The position numbers and the translations under genes are program-made. From assembly GCA_934725855.1 (NCBI GenBank), contig CAKVCL010000011.1, positions 1 to 64,000 of the forward strand: DNA of 64,000 nt. Direction: 5' to 3'. Below are positions 51,501 to 59,749 of the stretch, piece after piece (position 1 is the stretch's first letter; every line of letters begins with the position of its first letter). The stretch is from an uncultured Cellulosilyticum sp. Its GTDB lineage: Bacteria; Bacillota; Clostridia; Lachnospirales; Cellulosilyticaceae. The notes beneath the pieces are model-generated. The model worked only from the letters and a program-made list of their open reading frames with translations, had not been told where the DNA came from and ran no database searches.

Positions 51501-52034
51501 ATGAAAGTATGGCAGCATTTTAAGACGATTACAAAACATAGACATCAAGTGATTAAGCATTGTTATAAGGCAGGCATACTGTTTCAAGGTTTATTTCATG
51601 ATTTGTCTAAATATAGTCCAACAGAATTTATCGTAGGGGCAAAATACTATATAGGGACAAGAAGCCCTAATGAAGGGGAACGCATGGCTAAGGGATATTC
51701 TTTGGCATGGATGCATCATAAGGGTAGGAATAAGCATCACTATGAGTATTGGACAGATTATAATCCTAAAACTAAAAAAGTGGAGCCTGTAAAGATGCCG
51801 CTTAAATATGTTATTGAGATGTTTTGCGATCGAGTGGCAGCAAGCAAGATTTATATGAAGAAGGCATATTGTGATCGCAGTGCTTTAGAGTATTTTTTAA
51901 ATGCAAAAAGTCGATTACAAATTCATCCAGAAACATCAGCTTTATTAGAAAAATTACTGACAATGCTAGCTAATGAAGGCGAACAAAATACTTTCGCTTA
52001 TATCAGAGCATTAAAGAAGCAGGGAAGATATTAG
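51501..52034 (+). CDS. DUF5662 family protein
   Basis: A 177-residue protein matching DUF5662. The opening HFKTITKHRHQVIKHCYKAG is followed by LFQGLFHDLSKYSPTEFIVGAKYY, with an H-D-x-S-K motif reminiscent of HD-type metal sites, and then AWMHHKGRNKHHYEYW, a cluster of six histidines. The aspartate in MFCDRVAASKIYM may complete a metal centre. A metal-dependent hydrolase role is plausible but not established for the family. The start follows GGAGCAGACGAATGGA, which is a modest ribosome site. Confidence 0.75.
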   Translation: MKVWQHFKTITKHRHQVIKHCYKAGILFQGLFHDLSKYSPTEFIVGAKYYIGTRSPNEGERMAKGYSLAWMHHKGRNKHHYEYWTDYNPKTKKVEPVKMPLKYVIEMFCDRVAASKIYMKKAYCDRSALEYFLNAKSRLQIHPETSALLEKLLTMLANEGEQNTFAYIRALKKQGRY

Positions 52035-52091
52035 TAAGTTAGATAGGCAGCATGAATTAAAAAAAGATTTGTGTAAAATTATCAAATATAA

Positions 52092-52129
52092 TTCGAATAT
52101 TTATTGTTTTTTGGTGTTTAATATTCGAA
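52092..52129. repeat. Inverted repeat upstream of the folate riboswitch promoter
   Basis: TTCGAATATT (52092-52101) and AATATTCGAA (52120-52129) are perfect complements 18 bases apart. They lie just upstream of a -10 box TATAAT (52142-52147). Possible operator or -35-region protein site. Confidence 0.5.
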
Positions 52130-52156
52130 ATTGTATGTTACTATAATGATACAAGA

Positions 52157-52280
52157 GCAGGGTAAAGTATTGAGCGTTAAGTTCTATTGTTACGGAATGT
52201 TGAACATAGCCGAAGATTACAATAACAACGCTTAAAAAGTGGTGATTAAGTAATCGCGATTCAATACTTGCATTCACTGC
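52157..52280 (+). ncRNA. Tetrahydrofolate (THF) riboswitch
   Basis: The closing helix is GCAG / AAGTATTGA against TCAATACTT / CTGC, interrupted by GGTA and GCATTCA exactly as in the known THF aptamer. The conserved GCGTTAAG (52174-52181), GGAATG, CCGAAG and the 3' CTTGCATTCACT are all present. It lies upstream of a folate transporter and folC. The predicted transcript start is near 52154, so the aptamer begins almost at the 5' end. Folate binding should reduce expression through the hairpin at 52331-52352. Confidence 0.92.
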
Positions 52281-52330
52281 AATATTATTATCGCCAAAAT
52301 GGAAATAATAAAATTGTTCTGAAGAACCAG

Positions 52331-52360
52331 CTCCTTATAAAATTTTAAGGAGGTTTTTTT
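52331..52360 (+). terminator. Riboswitch expression platform: terminator that also hides the ribosome site
   Basis: CTCCTTA (52331-52337) pairs with TAAGGAG (52346-52352), which is the ribosome site of the transporter gene, followed by seven T and the ATG. One hairpin can therefore act both as terminator and as Shine-Dalgarno mask. A competing hairpin AATATTATTAT/ATAATAAAATT lies at 52281-52315. Confidence 0.7.
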
Positions 52361-53218
52361 ATGTTTAAAATGGTTGTTTTTATGGTATTAGGTCTTTTAA
52401 TTTTAGGTGGAATGGCAGTGCTTTTACAAAATAAGAACGTGGCAGTAGCAAAGCAGAATCAAACACAGTCTTTTAGCTTGGTATTAACTGCATTATTAGT
52501 GGCCATCAGTATTGTTTTGGCACAATTTAGGATTTACATTCCTCTTTTTGGGTTCCCATCTGTTCGTTTTTCAATTTCTGAGATTCCAATCTTTTTAGTA
52601 GGTGCTATGTTGGGTGGCGTTTATGGAGCAATGGCTGGATTTACTAGTGATATTATTAGCTTTATTCTTGCGCCATCAGGTGCTTATCATTTTGGTTTTA
52701 CATTAAATCTCATGTTAATTGGTTTTATTCCAGGTGTTATTTTTAGTTTAATTCGCAATCAAAGGATTTCAATTCCTTTTGGAAAGCTTAATAAAATTTT
52801 AGGCAGTATTGCAATGGTAGGGGCATTAATCTATATTAACAAAATTGGTTTAGCGGATTTAAAAGAAGCAGGTGAAATAGAGCAAATAGCAGGCATGCCA
52901 GTTAATATTTTATTAAGTATAGTAATGGTTGCTTTGGTAGGGGGCTTAGTGTTTGTTACCTTCAAGCTTAAAAAAGTTTATTCAGGAGATAAAGGATTAT
53001 TTGGGATTGACCAATTAATTTTTATCGTAAGTATCAATTATATTGTAGTGAATTTAATCTTTACACCTATTTGGTTATTGCAGCTTTATAATATTCCAGT
53101 CATGGCATCTATAGCGGTGCGTCTATTTAAAAGTTTAATTGATGTACCCCTTCAAGTCATTGTGATTTATACAGTGGTTCATGCAATACCTGTGAGAATG
53201 AGAGAAAAGTTATTATGA
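52361..53218 (+). CDS. folT: Folate ECF transporter S component (FolT-like)
   Basis: A 285-residue integral membrane protein. After an N-terminal helix (about 5-23) and a polar linker, the S-component core begins at about 35 with AISIVLAQFRIYIPLFGFPSVRFSISEIPIFLVGAMLGGVYGAMAGFTSDIISFILAPSGAYHFGFTLNLMLIGFIPGVIF. The folate-family pattern and the THF riboswitch in front agree. It captures folate and works with the shared EcfAA'T energising module, which is not in this window. The region at about 140-220 (long polar insertion and extra helices) is larger than in minimal S components. The stop overlaps folC by 4 bases. Confidence 0.88.
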   Translation: MFKMVVFMVLGLLILGGMAVLLQNKNVAVAKQNQTQSFSLVLTALLVAISIVLAQFRIYIPLFGFPSVRFSISEIPIFLVGAMLGGVYGAMAGFTSDIISFILAPSGAYHFGFTLNLMLIGFIPGVIFSLIRNQRISIPFGKLNKILGSIAMVGALIYINKIGLADLKEAGEIEQIAGMPVNILLSIVMVALVGGLVFVTFKLKKVYSGDKGLFGIDQLIFIVSINYIVVNLIFTPIWLLQLYNIPVMASIAVRLFKSLIDVPLQVIVIYTVVHAIPVRMREKLL

Positions 53219-54585
53219 CAGAGCGCATAGTAGGAGAAGAAGAGAAAATGAATCACTCAGAAATAGACATACATGAAATTCAAAAGCCTATGACCAAAGA
53301 AGAGGCAATTACCTATATAGAAAGTGCTAATGGGAAAGAAATTCATCTTGGATTAGAGGTTATGAATGCACTAATGAACGTAATAGACTGGCCAAGTAGA
53401 GGACAAAAAATTATTCATGTAACAGGAACAAATGGAAAAGGTTCTGTGTGTGAAATACTTGGTCAGATTTTAAAATGTGAAGGCTACAAAGTAGGTACAT
53501 TTAATACACCTTATTTTGATGAACCCAATGAATGTATCCGAATAAATGGTGAAAAAATTTCTGATGATCAACTAACGCATTATGTTAGTCAACTCGTACC
53601 AATTGTATTGGAGTTAGAAGCTAAGGGTATGAAGCCTTCGGGGTTTGAGTTATTAACAGCGATAGCACTTTTATATTTTAAGGACAGTAAAGTAGATTAT
53701 AGTATTTTAGAAGTAGGGTTAGGTGGAAGATTAGATGCAACGAACATTATACAGGCTTCTACCTTATCCATCATTACTAAAATAGCTATAGATCATAAGA
53801 ATTTCCTTGGAGATACTTTAGAAGCAATTGCAAAAGAAAAGGCTGGCATTATCAAAAAAGAAGGACTTGTGGTGATGCCAAGACAAGAAGAAAGTGTTAT
53901 GAAAGTGGTAGAAGATACTGCAAAAAAACAAAATGCCAAACTTTATATTATGGAGCCAGAAGAAATAAAACTGATACAAGTAACCGAAGAGGCACTTTGG
54001 TTTAGATATATAAAAGAAACATATGGTCTTGATTTGATAGGCACTTATCAAGCCTATAATGCAAGTATAGCCATTGAAGCCATAAAAGTGCTTAATCAAA
54101 ATGGATTAGCTGCGGTGCATCAGGCTTCTATTAAAAACGGCTTAATGCAAGTAAAATGGCCAGGGCGCTTTGAAAAAATGACACAGCATCCCCTTATTTT
54201 TATTGATGGGGCACATAATGTAGATGGCATCAAAGCTTTGACGGAAACTTTAAATAAACTCCCTAAGAGAAAGACAATTGCGATTGTGGGGATATTAAAG
54301 GATAAAGAAGTAGAGCAAATGGTTTCGATCATTGGACCTTGGATTGAACAATTTGTAGTCACTAGACCACTTAATCCAAGAGCAATGGAAACTAAGGCAC
54401 TTGGCAAACTGCTTAAGCCCTATGGAAAGGTTTATATTGAAGAAGATATTGAGAAAGCTTTAAAATTAGCTATAAATCTTAGTAGTGAAATAAGTAATAG
54501 TCAAATTTTAGGCTTTGGTTCTTTATATATGTTAGGTAAATTAAGAAAGTGTGTATTAAAATATATTAATGAGCAAAATATGTAA
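53215..54585 (+). CDS. folC: Folylpolyglutamate synthase / dihydrofolate synthase
   Basis: A 456-residue Mur-ligase-like enzyme adding glutamates to folates, which traps them in the cell. IIHVTGTNGKGSVCEILGQIL (about 62-82) is the P-loop. FNTPYFDEPNECIRING, SILEVGLGGRLDATNI, KEKAGIIKKEGLVV and FIDGAHNVDGIKAL are family motifs. The ATG overlaps the transporter stop (ATGA), so THF-riboswitch control extends to this gene; a second in-frame ATG at 53248 behind AGAAGAAGAG is possible. Import plus polyglutamylation makes a folate-salvage operon. Confidence 0.93.
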   Translation: MTERIVGEEEKMNHSEIDIHEIQKPMTKEEAITYIESANGKEIHLGLEVMNALMNVIDWPSRGQKIIHVTGTNGKGSVCEILGQILKCEGYKVGTFNTPYFDEPNECIRINGEKISDDQLTHYVSQLVPIVLELEAKGMKPSGFELLTAIALLYFKDSKVDYSILEVGLGGRLDATNIIQASTLSIITKIAIDHKNFLGDTLEAIAKEKAGIIKKEGLVVMPRQEESVMKVVEDTAKKQNAKLYIMEPEEIKLIQVTEEALWFRYIKETYGLDLIGTYQAYNASIAIEAIKVLNQNGLAAVHQASIKNGLMQVKWPGRFEKMTQHPLIFIDGAHNVDGIKALTETLNKLPKRKTIAIVGILKDKEVEQMVSIIGPWIEQFVVTRPLNPRAMETKALGKLLKPYGKVYIEEDIEKALKLAINLSSEISNSQILGFGSLYMLGKLRKCVLKYINEQNM

Positions 54586-54723
54586 AGTAATTTATGATGA
54601 ATTGATTGAATATAATGGTTAAATATAGTATAATTAAATCACAAAATATATAAAACAATTTTGGGTTTGCTTCATATTATATGCATTGTATACAAAAGTA
54701 ACCCGATTGAGGGGGGATTTACT

Positions 54724-55356
54724 ATGGAACAAAAGTTAATCATTACGATTGGTAGACAATATGGAAGCGGTGGAAGAGCCATTGGAAAGAAATTGGCAGA
54801 TGCTTTAGGAATGACTTTTTATAATAAAGAAATTATTGATCTAGCAGCTAAGAAAAGTGGTATGAGTCAAGAAGCATTTGAAAAAGTAGATGAAACGGCA
54901 GCAAGTAGTTTGCTGTATTCTATTGCAACAGGTGCGTATATGTTTGGCAATTATGTTTCACCACAAATCGATTTACCACTTAATGATAAGCTTTTTATAA
55001 CGCAATCAGAAATTATTAAGAGCATAGCAAGTAAAGAATCTTGTGTCATTGTAGGTAGATGCGCAGATTATATTTTAAAAGATCGTAAGGATGTTATAAA
55101 TATCTTTATTCATGCCAGCAAAGAGGCACGTAAGGAAAGAGCCATTAATGAGTATAATGTGGCAGCTAACAAAGTAGAGGGATACTTAAACAAAATTGAT
55201 AAAAAGCGTAGCACATACTATAACTATTACACAGGAGAAAAATGGGGAAATAGTTGTAACTACCATCTTTGCTTAGATAGTAGTTTACTTGGTGAAGATG
55301 GATGTGTGCACATTATTGAAGAATTTATAAAAGAAAGAGCAAAGTCTAATCAGTAA
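54724..55356 (+). CDS. Cytidylate kinase-like protein
   Basis: A 210-residue P-loop kinase of the cytidylate-kinase-like family: IITIGRQYGSGGRAIGKKLADALGMTFYNKEIIDLAAKKSGMS (Walker A variant G-R-x-x-G-S-G-G-R). CVIVGRCADYILKDR and INIFIHASKEARKERAINEYNV supply the nucleotide and lid regions. It is shorter and different from true CMP kinase, and its substrate is unknown. I start at ATG 54724 after GAGGGGGGATTTACT; 21 upstream in-frame codons overlap promoter-like sequence. Strong terminator follows. Confidence 0.85.
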   Translation: MEQKLIITIGRQYGSGGRAIGKKLADALGMTFYNKEIIDLAAKKSGMSQEAFEKVDETAASSLLYSIATGAYMFGNYVSPQIDLPLNDKLFITQSEIIKSIASKESCVIVGRCADYILKDRKDVINIFIHASKEARKERAINEYNVAANKVEGYLNKIDKKRSTYYNYYTGEKWGNSCNYHLCLDSSLLGEDGCVHIIEEFIKERAKSNQ

Positions 55357-55361
55357 ATAAA

Positions 55362-55402
55362 AAGGGCTATGAAAAATGGTTTTCTCATTTTTCATAGCCC
55401 TT
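55362..55402. terminator. Bidirectional terminator
   Basis: Perfect 17-bp arms (AAGGGCTATGAAAAATG and CATTTTTCATAGCCCTT). Serves the kinase-like gene and the convergent membrane-protein gene. Confidence 0.88.
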
Positions 55403-55415
55403 AAAAAGTATGTAT

Positions 55416-56021
55416 TTATTGCTCAATGGTTAGTGGAGTATCGGATAATGAATCCTCAGCGGTGTCAGGAAAATCTTCTTCTTGGAATTCATCCACAAAC
55501 ACATCATCATCTGCTAAGGTTTCCTCGGTGACTTCATCAGCAGCTTCATCCGTAACTGAATCAGTAGGTGTTAAATTAACCTTTTCATAGGTTGTTGTTA
55601 AAGAAGCATGCTCATCATTTGAAAGAGCTACTTTGACAGCATCCATTAATAAGAGAGTGGCAGTAGAAGAATTACCATTTTGAGGAAGGTCAAGTGACTG
55701 AGTGGCGGTGACATAAGTGTTGATGTAATCAACACTAGAAACCAAATCTTTATAAAGTGAAGAAGAGGTTTCATCTAGACCAGATAAGGAAATAGAGGTG
55801 ATATTGTGATCTTGAACCTCAACGACTAAATCCATGTCAGCATCTGATAAAGTAATACCTGCTATGTACTTGCCATCTACATATCCATTAGATGAAGAAA
55901 AAGTTTGTGCAGACTTATTTTTAAAAAGTAACAGAACAAATAAAGCAATAACAATAAGTAATACAAGTGCAGGGATGCGTAGGTCTTTGAGTTTAAAGAC
56001 AAGAAATTTTGGACTTGACAT
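55416..56021 (-). CDS. Single-pass membrane protein with extracytoplasmic domain and acidic tail (hypothetical)
   Basis: A 201-residue bitopic protein: basic N-terminus, membrane helix (about 16-33: IPALVLLIVIALFVLLLF), then an outside domain. Residues about 45-90 (NGYVDGKYIAGITLSDADMDLVVEVQDHNITSISLSGLDET) resemble the start of FMN-binding-type repeats (D-G-x-Y ... V-x-V-x-x-x-x-I-x-x-I), but the flavin-accepting Thr motif is not clear. The last 50 residues are almost purely acidic (EEFQEEDFPDTAEDS style). AAAGGAGGATTAATC precedes the ATG. Possibly an envelope-associated sensor or redox adaptor; function unknown. Single gene. Confidence 0.6.
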   Translation of the reverse strand: MSSPKFLVFKLKDLRIPALVLLIVIALFVLLLFKNKSAQTFSSSNGYVDGKYIAGITLSDADMDLVVEVQDHNITSISLSGLDETSSSLYKDLVSSVDYINTYVTATQSLDLPQNGNSSTATLLLMDAVKVALSNDEHASLTTTYEKVNLTPTDSVTDEAADEVTEETLADDDVFVDEFQEEDFPDTAEDSLSDTPLTIEQ

Positions 56022-56278
56022 GATTAATCCTCCTTTTTAAATTTGACATGTCCTAATACATATATATGGACGAGAGGAAAGATATATGCAAAAAATCTAG
56101 CCTTTTAATCAATGTAAATAAATTTTTTAAGCATTGATTTAAGATAGAAATAAGATACAAGAAAAGATAATTATAATATAGATAACGATTAGAAATATAG
56201 GCAGTATATAAAAAATATGATACAATACAAGTAAAATAGGAAAATATATAAGAACATAAGAAAAGGAAGGTAGTCAAA

Positions 56279-56959
56279 ATGAATATTGCACAAACGATTG
56301 ATCATACACTTTTAAAGGCAACTGCTACCCAGGCACAGATTAAAGAAATTTGTAATCAAGCAATGGAGTATCAATTTAAAACCGTATGTGTGCCAACATG
56401 TTATGTTGCTCTAGCAAGTGAGCTATTAAAAGGGACAAAAATTGGGGTAACTACAGTTGTGGGCTTCCCTTTAGGCAATGAAACACCAGAAACTAAAGCA
56501 TTTCAAAGCAAAGAAGCTGTATTAAATGGGGCAACTGATATTGATACAGTCATTAACGTTGGAGCTCTTAAAGAAGCTAGATACGATTATGTACAACATG
56601 ATATTGAAGCCGTTGTAAAAGCCTCTAAAGCTGCTAATCCAGAAACCATTGTAAAAGTCATTATTGAAACCTGTTATTTAACAGATGAAGAAATTGCTAA
56701 AGCAACTGAATTAGTCGTTGCAGCCGGAGCTGATTTTGTTAAAACCTCAACTGGATTTGGAACAGCAGGTGCCACATTAGAAGCTGTAAAGATTATGAAA
56801 AAGGTTGCAGGAGACAAGATTCAAGTAAAAGCAGCAGGAGGTATTAGTGATGCTGCAACAGCACAAGCTATGATTGAAGCAGGTGCAACAAGATTAGGAG
56901 TAAGTAAAAGTATTGCTATTGTAACAGGTCAAAAAGTTAATAAGGATGGTTCTTATTAA
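56279..56959 (+). CDS. deoC: Deoxyribose-phosphate aldolase
   Basis: A 226-residue class I aldolase splitting 2-deoxyribose-5-phosphate into glyceraldehyde-3-phosphate and acetaldehyde, the last step of deoxynucleoside catabolism. DHTLLKATATQAQIKEIC starts the barrel. GADFVKTSTGFG carries the Schiff-base lysine, IQVKAAGGISDAATA the second lysine, and GATRLGVSKSIAI the phosphate site. AAGGAAGG precedes the ATG. No other deo genes are adjacent in this window. Confidence 0.95.
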   Translation: MNIAQTIDHTLLKATATQAQIKEICNQAMEYQFKTVCVPTCYVALASELLKGTKIGVTTVVGFPLGNETPETKAFQSKEAVLNGATDIDTVINVGALKEARYDYVQHDIEAVVKASKAANPETIVKVIIETCYLTDEEIAKATELVVAAGADFVKTSTGFGTAGATLEAVKIMKKVAGDKIQVKAAGGISDAATAQAMIEAGATRLGVSKSIAIVTGQKVNKDGSY

Positions 56960-57194
56960 TAAATAGGAAGGATAGCCTTGGAGATTTTAATCAATCAACA
57001 AGGTTATTTTGTTTTTGAGAAAAATGCGGAATATATTCGCAAAATGGGCAAAATTGACAACAATTATATGAACATGAGTTGAAAATATATTTTAAATACA
57101 TTATAATTTATGTTATATAAAATTGGTAAAGAGATAAGCTATTTTTAGTAAATGCCACAAAGCTTTAAGAATTGAGAGAGGATGGGTGACTTAT

Positions 57195-58100
57195 ATGAGT
57201 AATAATCAGTCAGTATTATTAGATGTAGGGACTGGAGAAGTAGAGGTTATTGTATTTTTAGTTAATGATCATAAATACTGTGTTAATGTACTAAAGGCAA
57301 GAGAAATCATTCAACTTACTGATGTAAGACCATCAACAGATGGTAATCAATGCATTTTAGGTATTACGAATGTACGTGACAAAGTAATGACCGTTATTGA
57401 TTTAAGTTACATATTAGATAAAAAGGAAACTGAAAAAGTAGAAGGCAAAATGGCACTTGTTTGTGAATTCAATAGAAAGCAAGTTATGTTTGCAGTAGAT
57501 AGTATAGAAGGGATTCACCGTGTTAAATGGTCCGATATTACAAAGCCAGATCCACTTCTTAAAGGAAGCTTATCTGTTGGAAATATTTTAACTGAAAATG
57601 GCATTTTGTTAATGCTTGATTTTGAAAAAATTATTACAGATATTTCCAAAGAAGAAAGCCCATATGAAAAAGGTAAAAGTGAAATCGTCCGTAAAGCAGA
57701 ACGTGCCACAAAAAGAATTTATATGGCAGATGATTCTAAAACGATTCGTACTTTATTAAAAGAAGTCCTTACAGCAGCAGGATATAAAGATATACATACC
57801 TTTGACAATGGAAAAGAAGTGCTTGATGCGATTATGAAACTTAAAGAAGCTAAAGGAGCAAACTTTAAAGAGGATATTGACCTTTTAATCACAGATATTG
57901 AAATGCCTATTTTAGATGGTCATACAGTGACACGTCGTATTAAAGAAGATCCAATACTAAATACACTTCCAGTTATTATTTTCTCTTCTTTAATTACAGA
58001 TGACTTATATCATAAAGGTGAAGCTGTTGGGGCAGATTGTCAAATTAGTAAACCATCTATCCATGATTTAGTTGAATCAGTAGACAGACTTGTATTTTAG
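57195..58100 (+). CDS. cheV: Chemotaxis protein CheV (CheW plus response-regulator receiver)
   Basis: A 301-residue fusion. An N-terminal CheW domain (about 1-150; VIVFLVNDHKYCVNVLKAREIIQLTDVRPSTDGNQCILGITNVRDKVMTVIDL) is joined to a receiver domain (about 175-300) with MADDSKTIRTLLKEVL acidic pocket, phospho-Asp in DLLITDIEMPILDGH, FSS and the conserved Lys in ISKPS. CheV helps adaptation by changing receptor-kinase coupling when phosphorylated. ATG 57195 is preferred (GGGTG six bases before) over GTG 57186. Stand-alone gene, so the main chemotaxis operon is elsewhere. Confidence 0.9.
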   Translation: MSNNQSVLLDVGTGEVEVIVFLVNDHKYCVNVLKAREIIQLTDVRPSTDGNQCILGITNVRDKVMTVIDLSYILDKKETEKVEGKMALVCEFNRKQVMFAVDSIEGIHRVKWSDITKPDPLLKGSLSVGNILTENGILLMLDFEKIITDISKEESPYEKGKSEIVRKAERATKRIYMADDSKTIRTLLKEVLTAAGYKDIHTFDNGKEVLDAIMKLKEAKGANFKEDIDLLITDIEMPILDGHTVTRRIKEDPILNTLPVIIFSSLITDDLYHKGEAVGADCQISKPSIHDLVESVDRLVF

Positions 58101-58102
58101 GC

Positions 58103-58130
58103 TTGACTAACACAAAAAGTTTGATACAAT
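58103..58130 (+). promoter_or_regulatory. Promoter of the T-box-hisS-aspS unit
   Basis: TTGACT (58103-58108), 16-base spacer, TACAAT (58125-58130). Starts three bases after the cheV stop; transcription start near 58137. Confidence 0.7.
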
Positions 58131-58136
58131 AGAAGC

Positions 58137-58372
58137 TAATATGAAACATCAATGATGAGAAGGAGTATAATCCTAAATTTCAGAGAGTGAGCCATGGCTG
58201 AAAGCTTACATCAGGATTAGAAGACATCTCGGAGAGCGCTCTTGAAATTGTATTAGGGAGCAACGGTTAGTCTCGTTATAGACTACTTAGAGTGCAAAGT
58301 AAGAAAATTACTTTGAAACAGGGTGGCAACACGGTGATATCGTCCCTGACAGATTAGTCAGGGGCGTTTTTT
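58137..58372 (+). ncRNA. T-box leader controlling hisS-aspS
   Basis: The invariant T-box sequence AGGGTGGCAACACGG is at 58320-58334, followed by CGTCCCTGAC (58341-58350) that pairs with GTCAGGGGCG as the terminator and T-run (to 58372). Stem I lies at about 58150-58255. The specifier region GAAGACATCTCGG (58220-58232) contains both GAC (Asp) and CAT (His) overlapping by one base, fitting the two synthetase genes downstream. Uncharged tRNA should stabilise the antiterminator and raise expression. Confidence 0.93.
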
Positions 58373-58454
58373 AATGCCTAAAAGTGTACGCCTAACTATA
58401 CTTTACATGATTGAGAAATACGTAGAAGGTTTAAAAAAATGAAAGGAGTCTAAC

Positions 58455-59726
58455 ATGGAACTTCGTGCTTTAAAAGGAACCAAAGATATTTTTGGTGAAG
58501 AAATGAGAAAATGGTTAGAAGTTGAAGAAATCATTAGAAACTTATGTGATGACTTTGGCTTTGGGCAAATTAGAACCCCTATGTTTGAGTATACAGACTT
58601 ATTTGCAAGGGGGGTGGGGGATACAACCGATATTGTGAATAAAGAAATGTATTCTTTTGTAGATAAAGGGGAAAATCGCATTACATTAAAGCCAGAAAGT
58701 ACAGCAGCAGTTGTTCGTGCATTTTTGGAGCATAGTATGTATGCAGATACACAACCTACTAAATTATACTATATTTCGCCAACCTTTAGATATGAAAGAC
58801 CACAAGCAGGTCGCCAAAGACAGTTCCATCAATTTGGGGTTGAGATGTTTGGGACAGATTCACCAACAGCAGATGCTGAAATTATTTCAATGGGTCATAC
58901 ATTACTTAAACGTCTTGGCATTAAAAAAGTTGAGCTTCACATCAACTCATTAGGTGGACCAGAATGTAGAAAGAAATATAATGAAACCCTTAAAGGCTTC
59001 TTAAATGAAAGAAGAGAGCACCTTTGTCCATTATGTCAAGAAAGAATGGATAAAAATCCACTTCGTGTATTAGACTGTAAAAACCCAGAGTGTCAAAAAC
59101 ATTTACAAGATGCGCCAACCGTATTAAGTACTTTAGGAGAAGAATGTAAGGCACACTTTGAAAAAGTTCAAGAGTTACTTAAGGCAATGGATATTCCATT
59201 TGTAGTTGACCCCGGGATTGTTCGTGGATTGGATTATTACACTAAAACCGTTTTTGAATTTGTTTCAAATGATATCGGTGCTCAAGGAACCGTATGTGGT
59301 GGCGGAAGATATGACCGCTTAGTAGATGAAATCGGAAATAAGCATGTGCCAGCTGTAGGATTTGGAGCAGGAATGGAAAGATTGATTATTGTAAGAGATG
59401 CTGAAAACAACGCGTCACTTGCACCACTGATGCGTGATATCTTTATTGGATACCGCGGAGATGAGGCTATGATGGAAGCTTTCAAAATTGTAAATAGTCT
59501 TCGTCAGGCGGGCATTAGTGCAGAAAGTGATCATCTTCAAAGAAGTATCAAGGCTCAAATGAAATATGCCAATAAGATTAATGCACGTTACTCTATGATT
59601 ATTGGAGAAAGTGAATTAGAAGAAAGAAATGTAAAACTGAAAGAAATGGAAAGTGGAGATGAAGTGACGATTTCACTTGATCAATTCGTGCAAGTTTTCA
59701 AAAATATGTTAAATGTAGAAGCATAA
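58455..59726 (+). CDS. hisS: Histidyl-tRNA synthetase
   Basis: A 423-residue class II synthetase. Motif 1/2 regions are TLKPESTAAVVRAFLEH and SPTFRYERPQAGRQRQFHQFGVE. The histidine-A motifs are GIVRGLDYYTKTVFEF (about 258) and VCGGGRYDRLVDEIG, and motif 3 is VGFGAGMERLI. A C-terminal anticodon-binding domain ends the protein. A zinc-like CPLCQERMDKNPLRVLDCKNPEC insert (about 192-214) is present, as in many Firmicute enzymes. First gene after the T-box leader; aspS follows by 23 bases. AAAGGAG precedes the ATG. Confidence 0.96.
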   Translation: MELRALKGTKDIFGEEMRKWLEVEEIIRNLCDDFGFGQIRTPMFEYTDLFARGVGDTTDIVNKEMYSFVDKGENRITLKPESTAAVVRAFLEHSMYADTQPTKLYYISPTFRYERPQAGRQRQFHQFGVEMFGTDSPTADAEIISMGHTLLKRLGIKKVELHINSLGGPECRKKYNETLKGFLNERREHLCPLCQERMDKNPLRVLDCKNPECQKHLQDAPTVLSTLGEECKAHFEKVQELLKAMDIPFVVDPGIVRGLDYYTKTVFEFVSNDIGAQGTVCGGGRYDRLVDEIGNKHVPAVGFGAGMERLIIVRDAENNASLAPLMRDIFIGYRGDEAMMEAFKIVNSLRQAGISAESDHLQRSIKAQMKYANKINARYSMIIGESELEERNVKLKEMESGDEVTISLDQFVQVFKNMLNVEA

Positions 59727-59749
59727 AAGCTTATAAGGAGGCTATAAAG

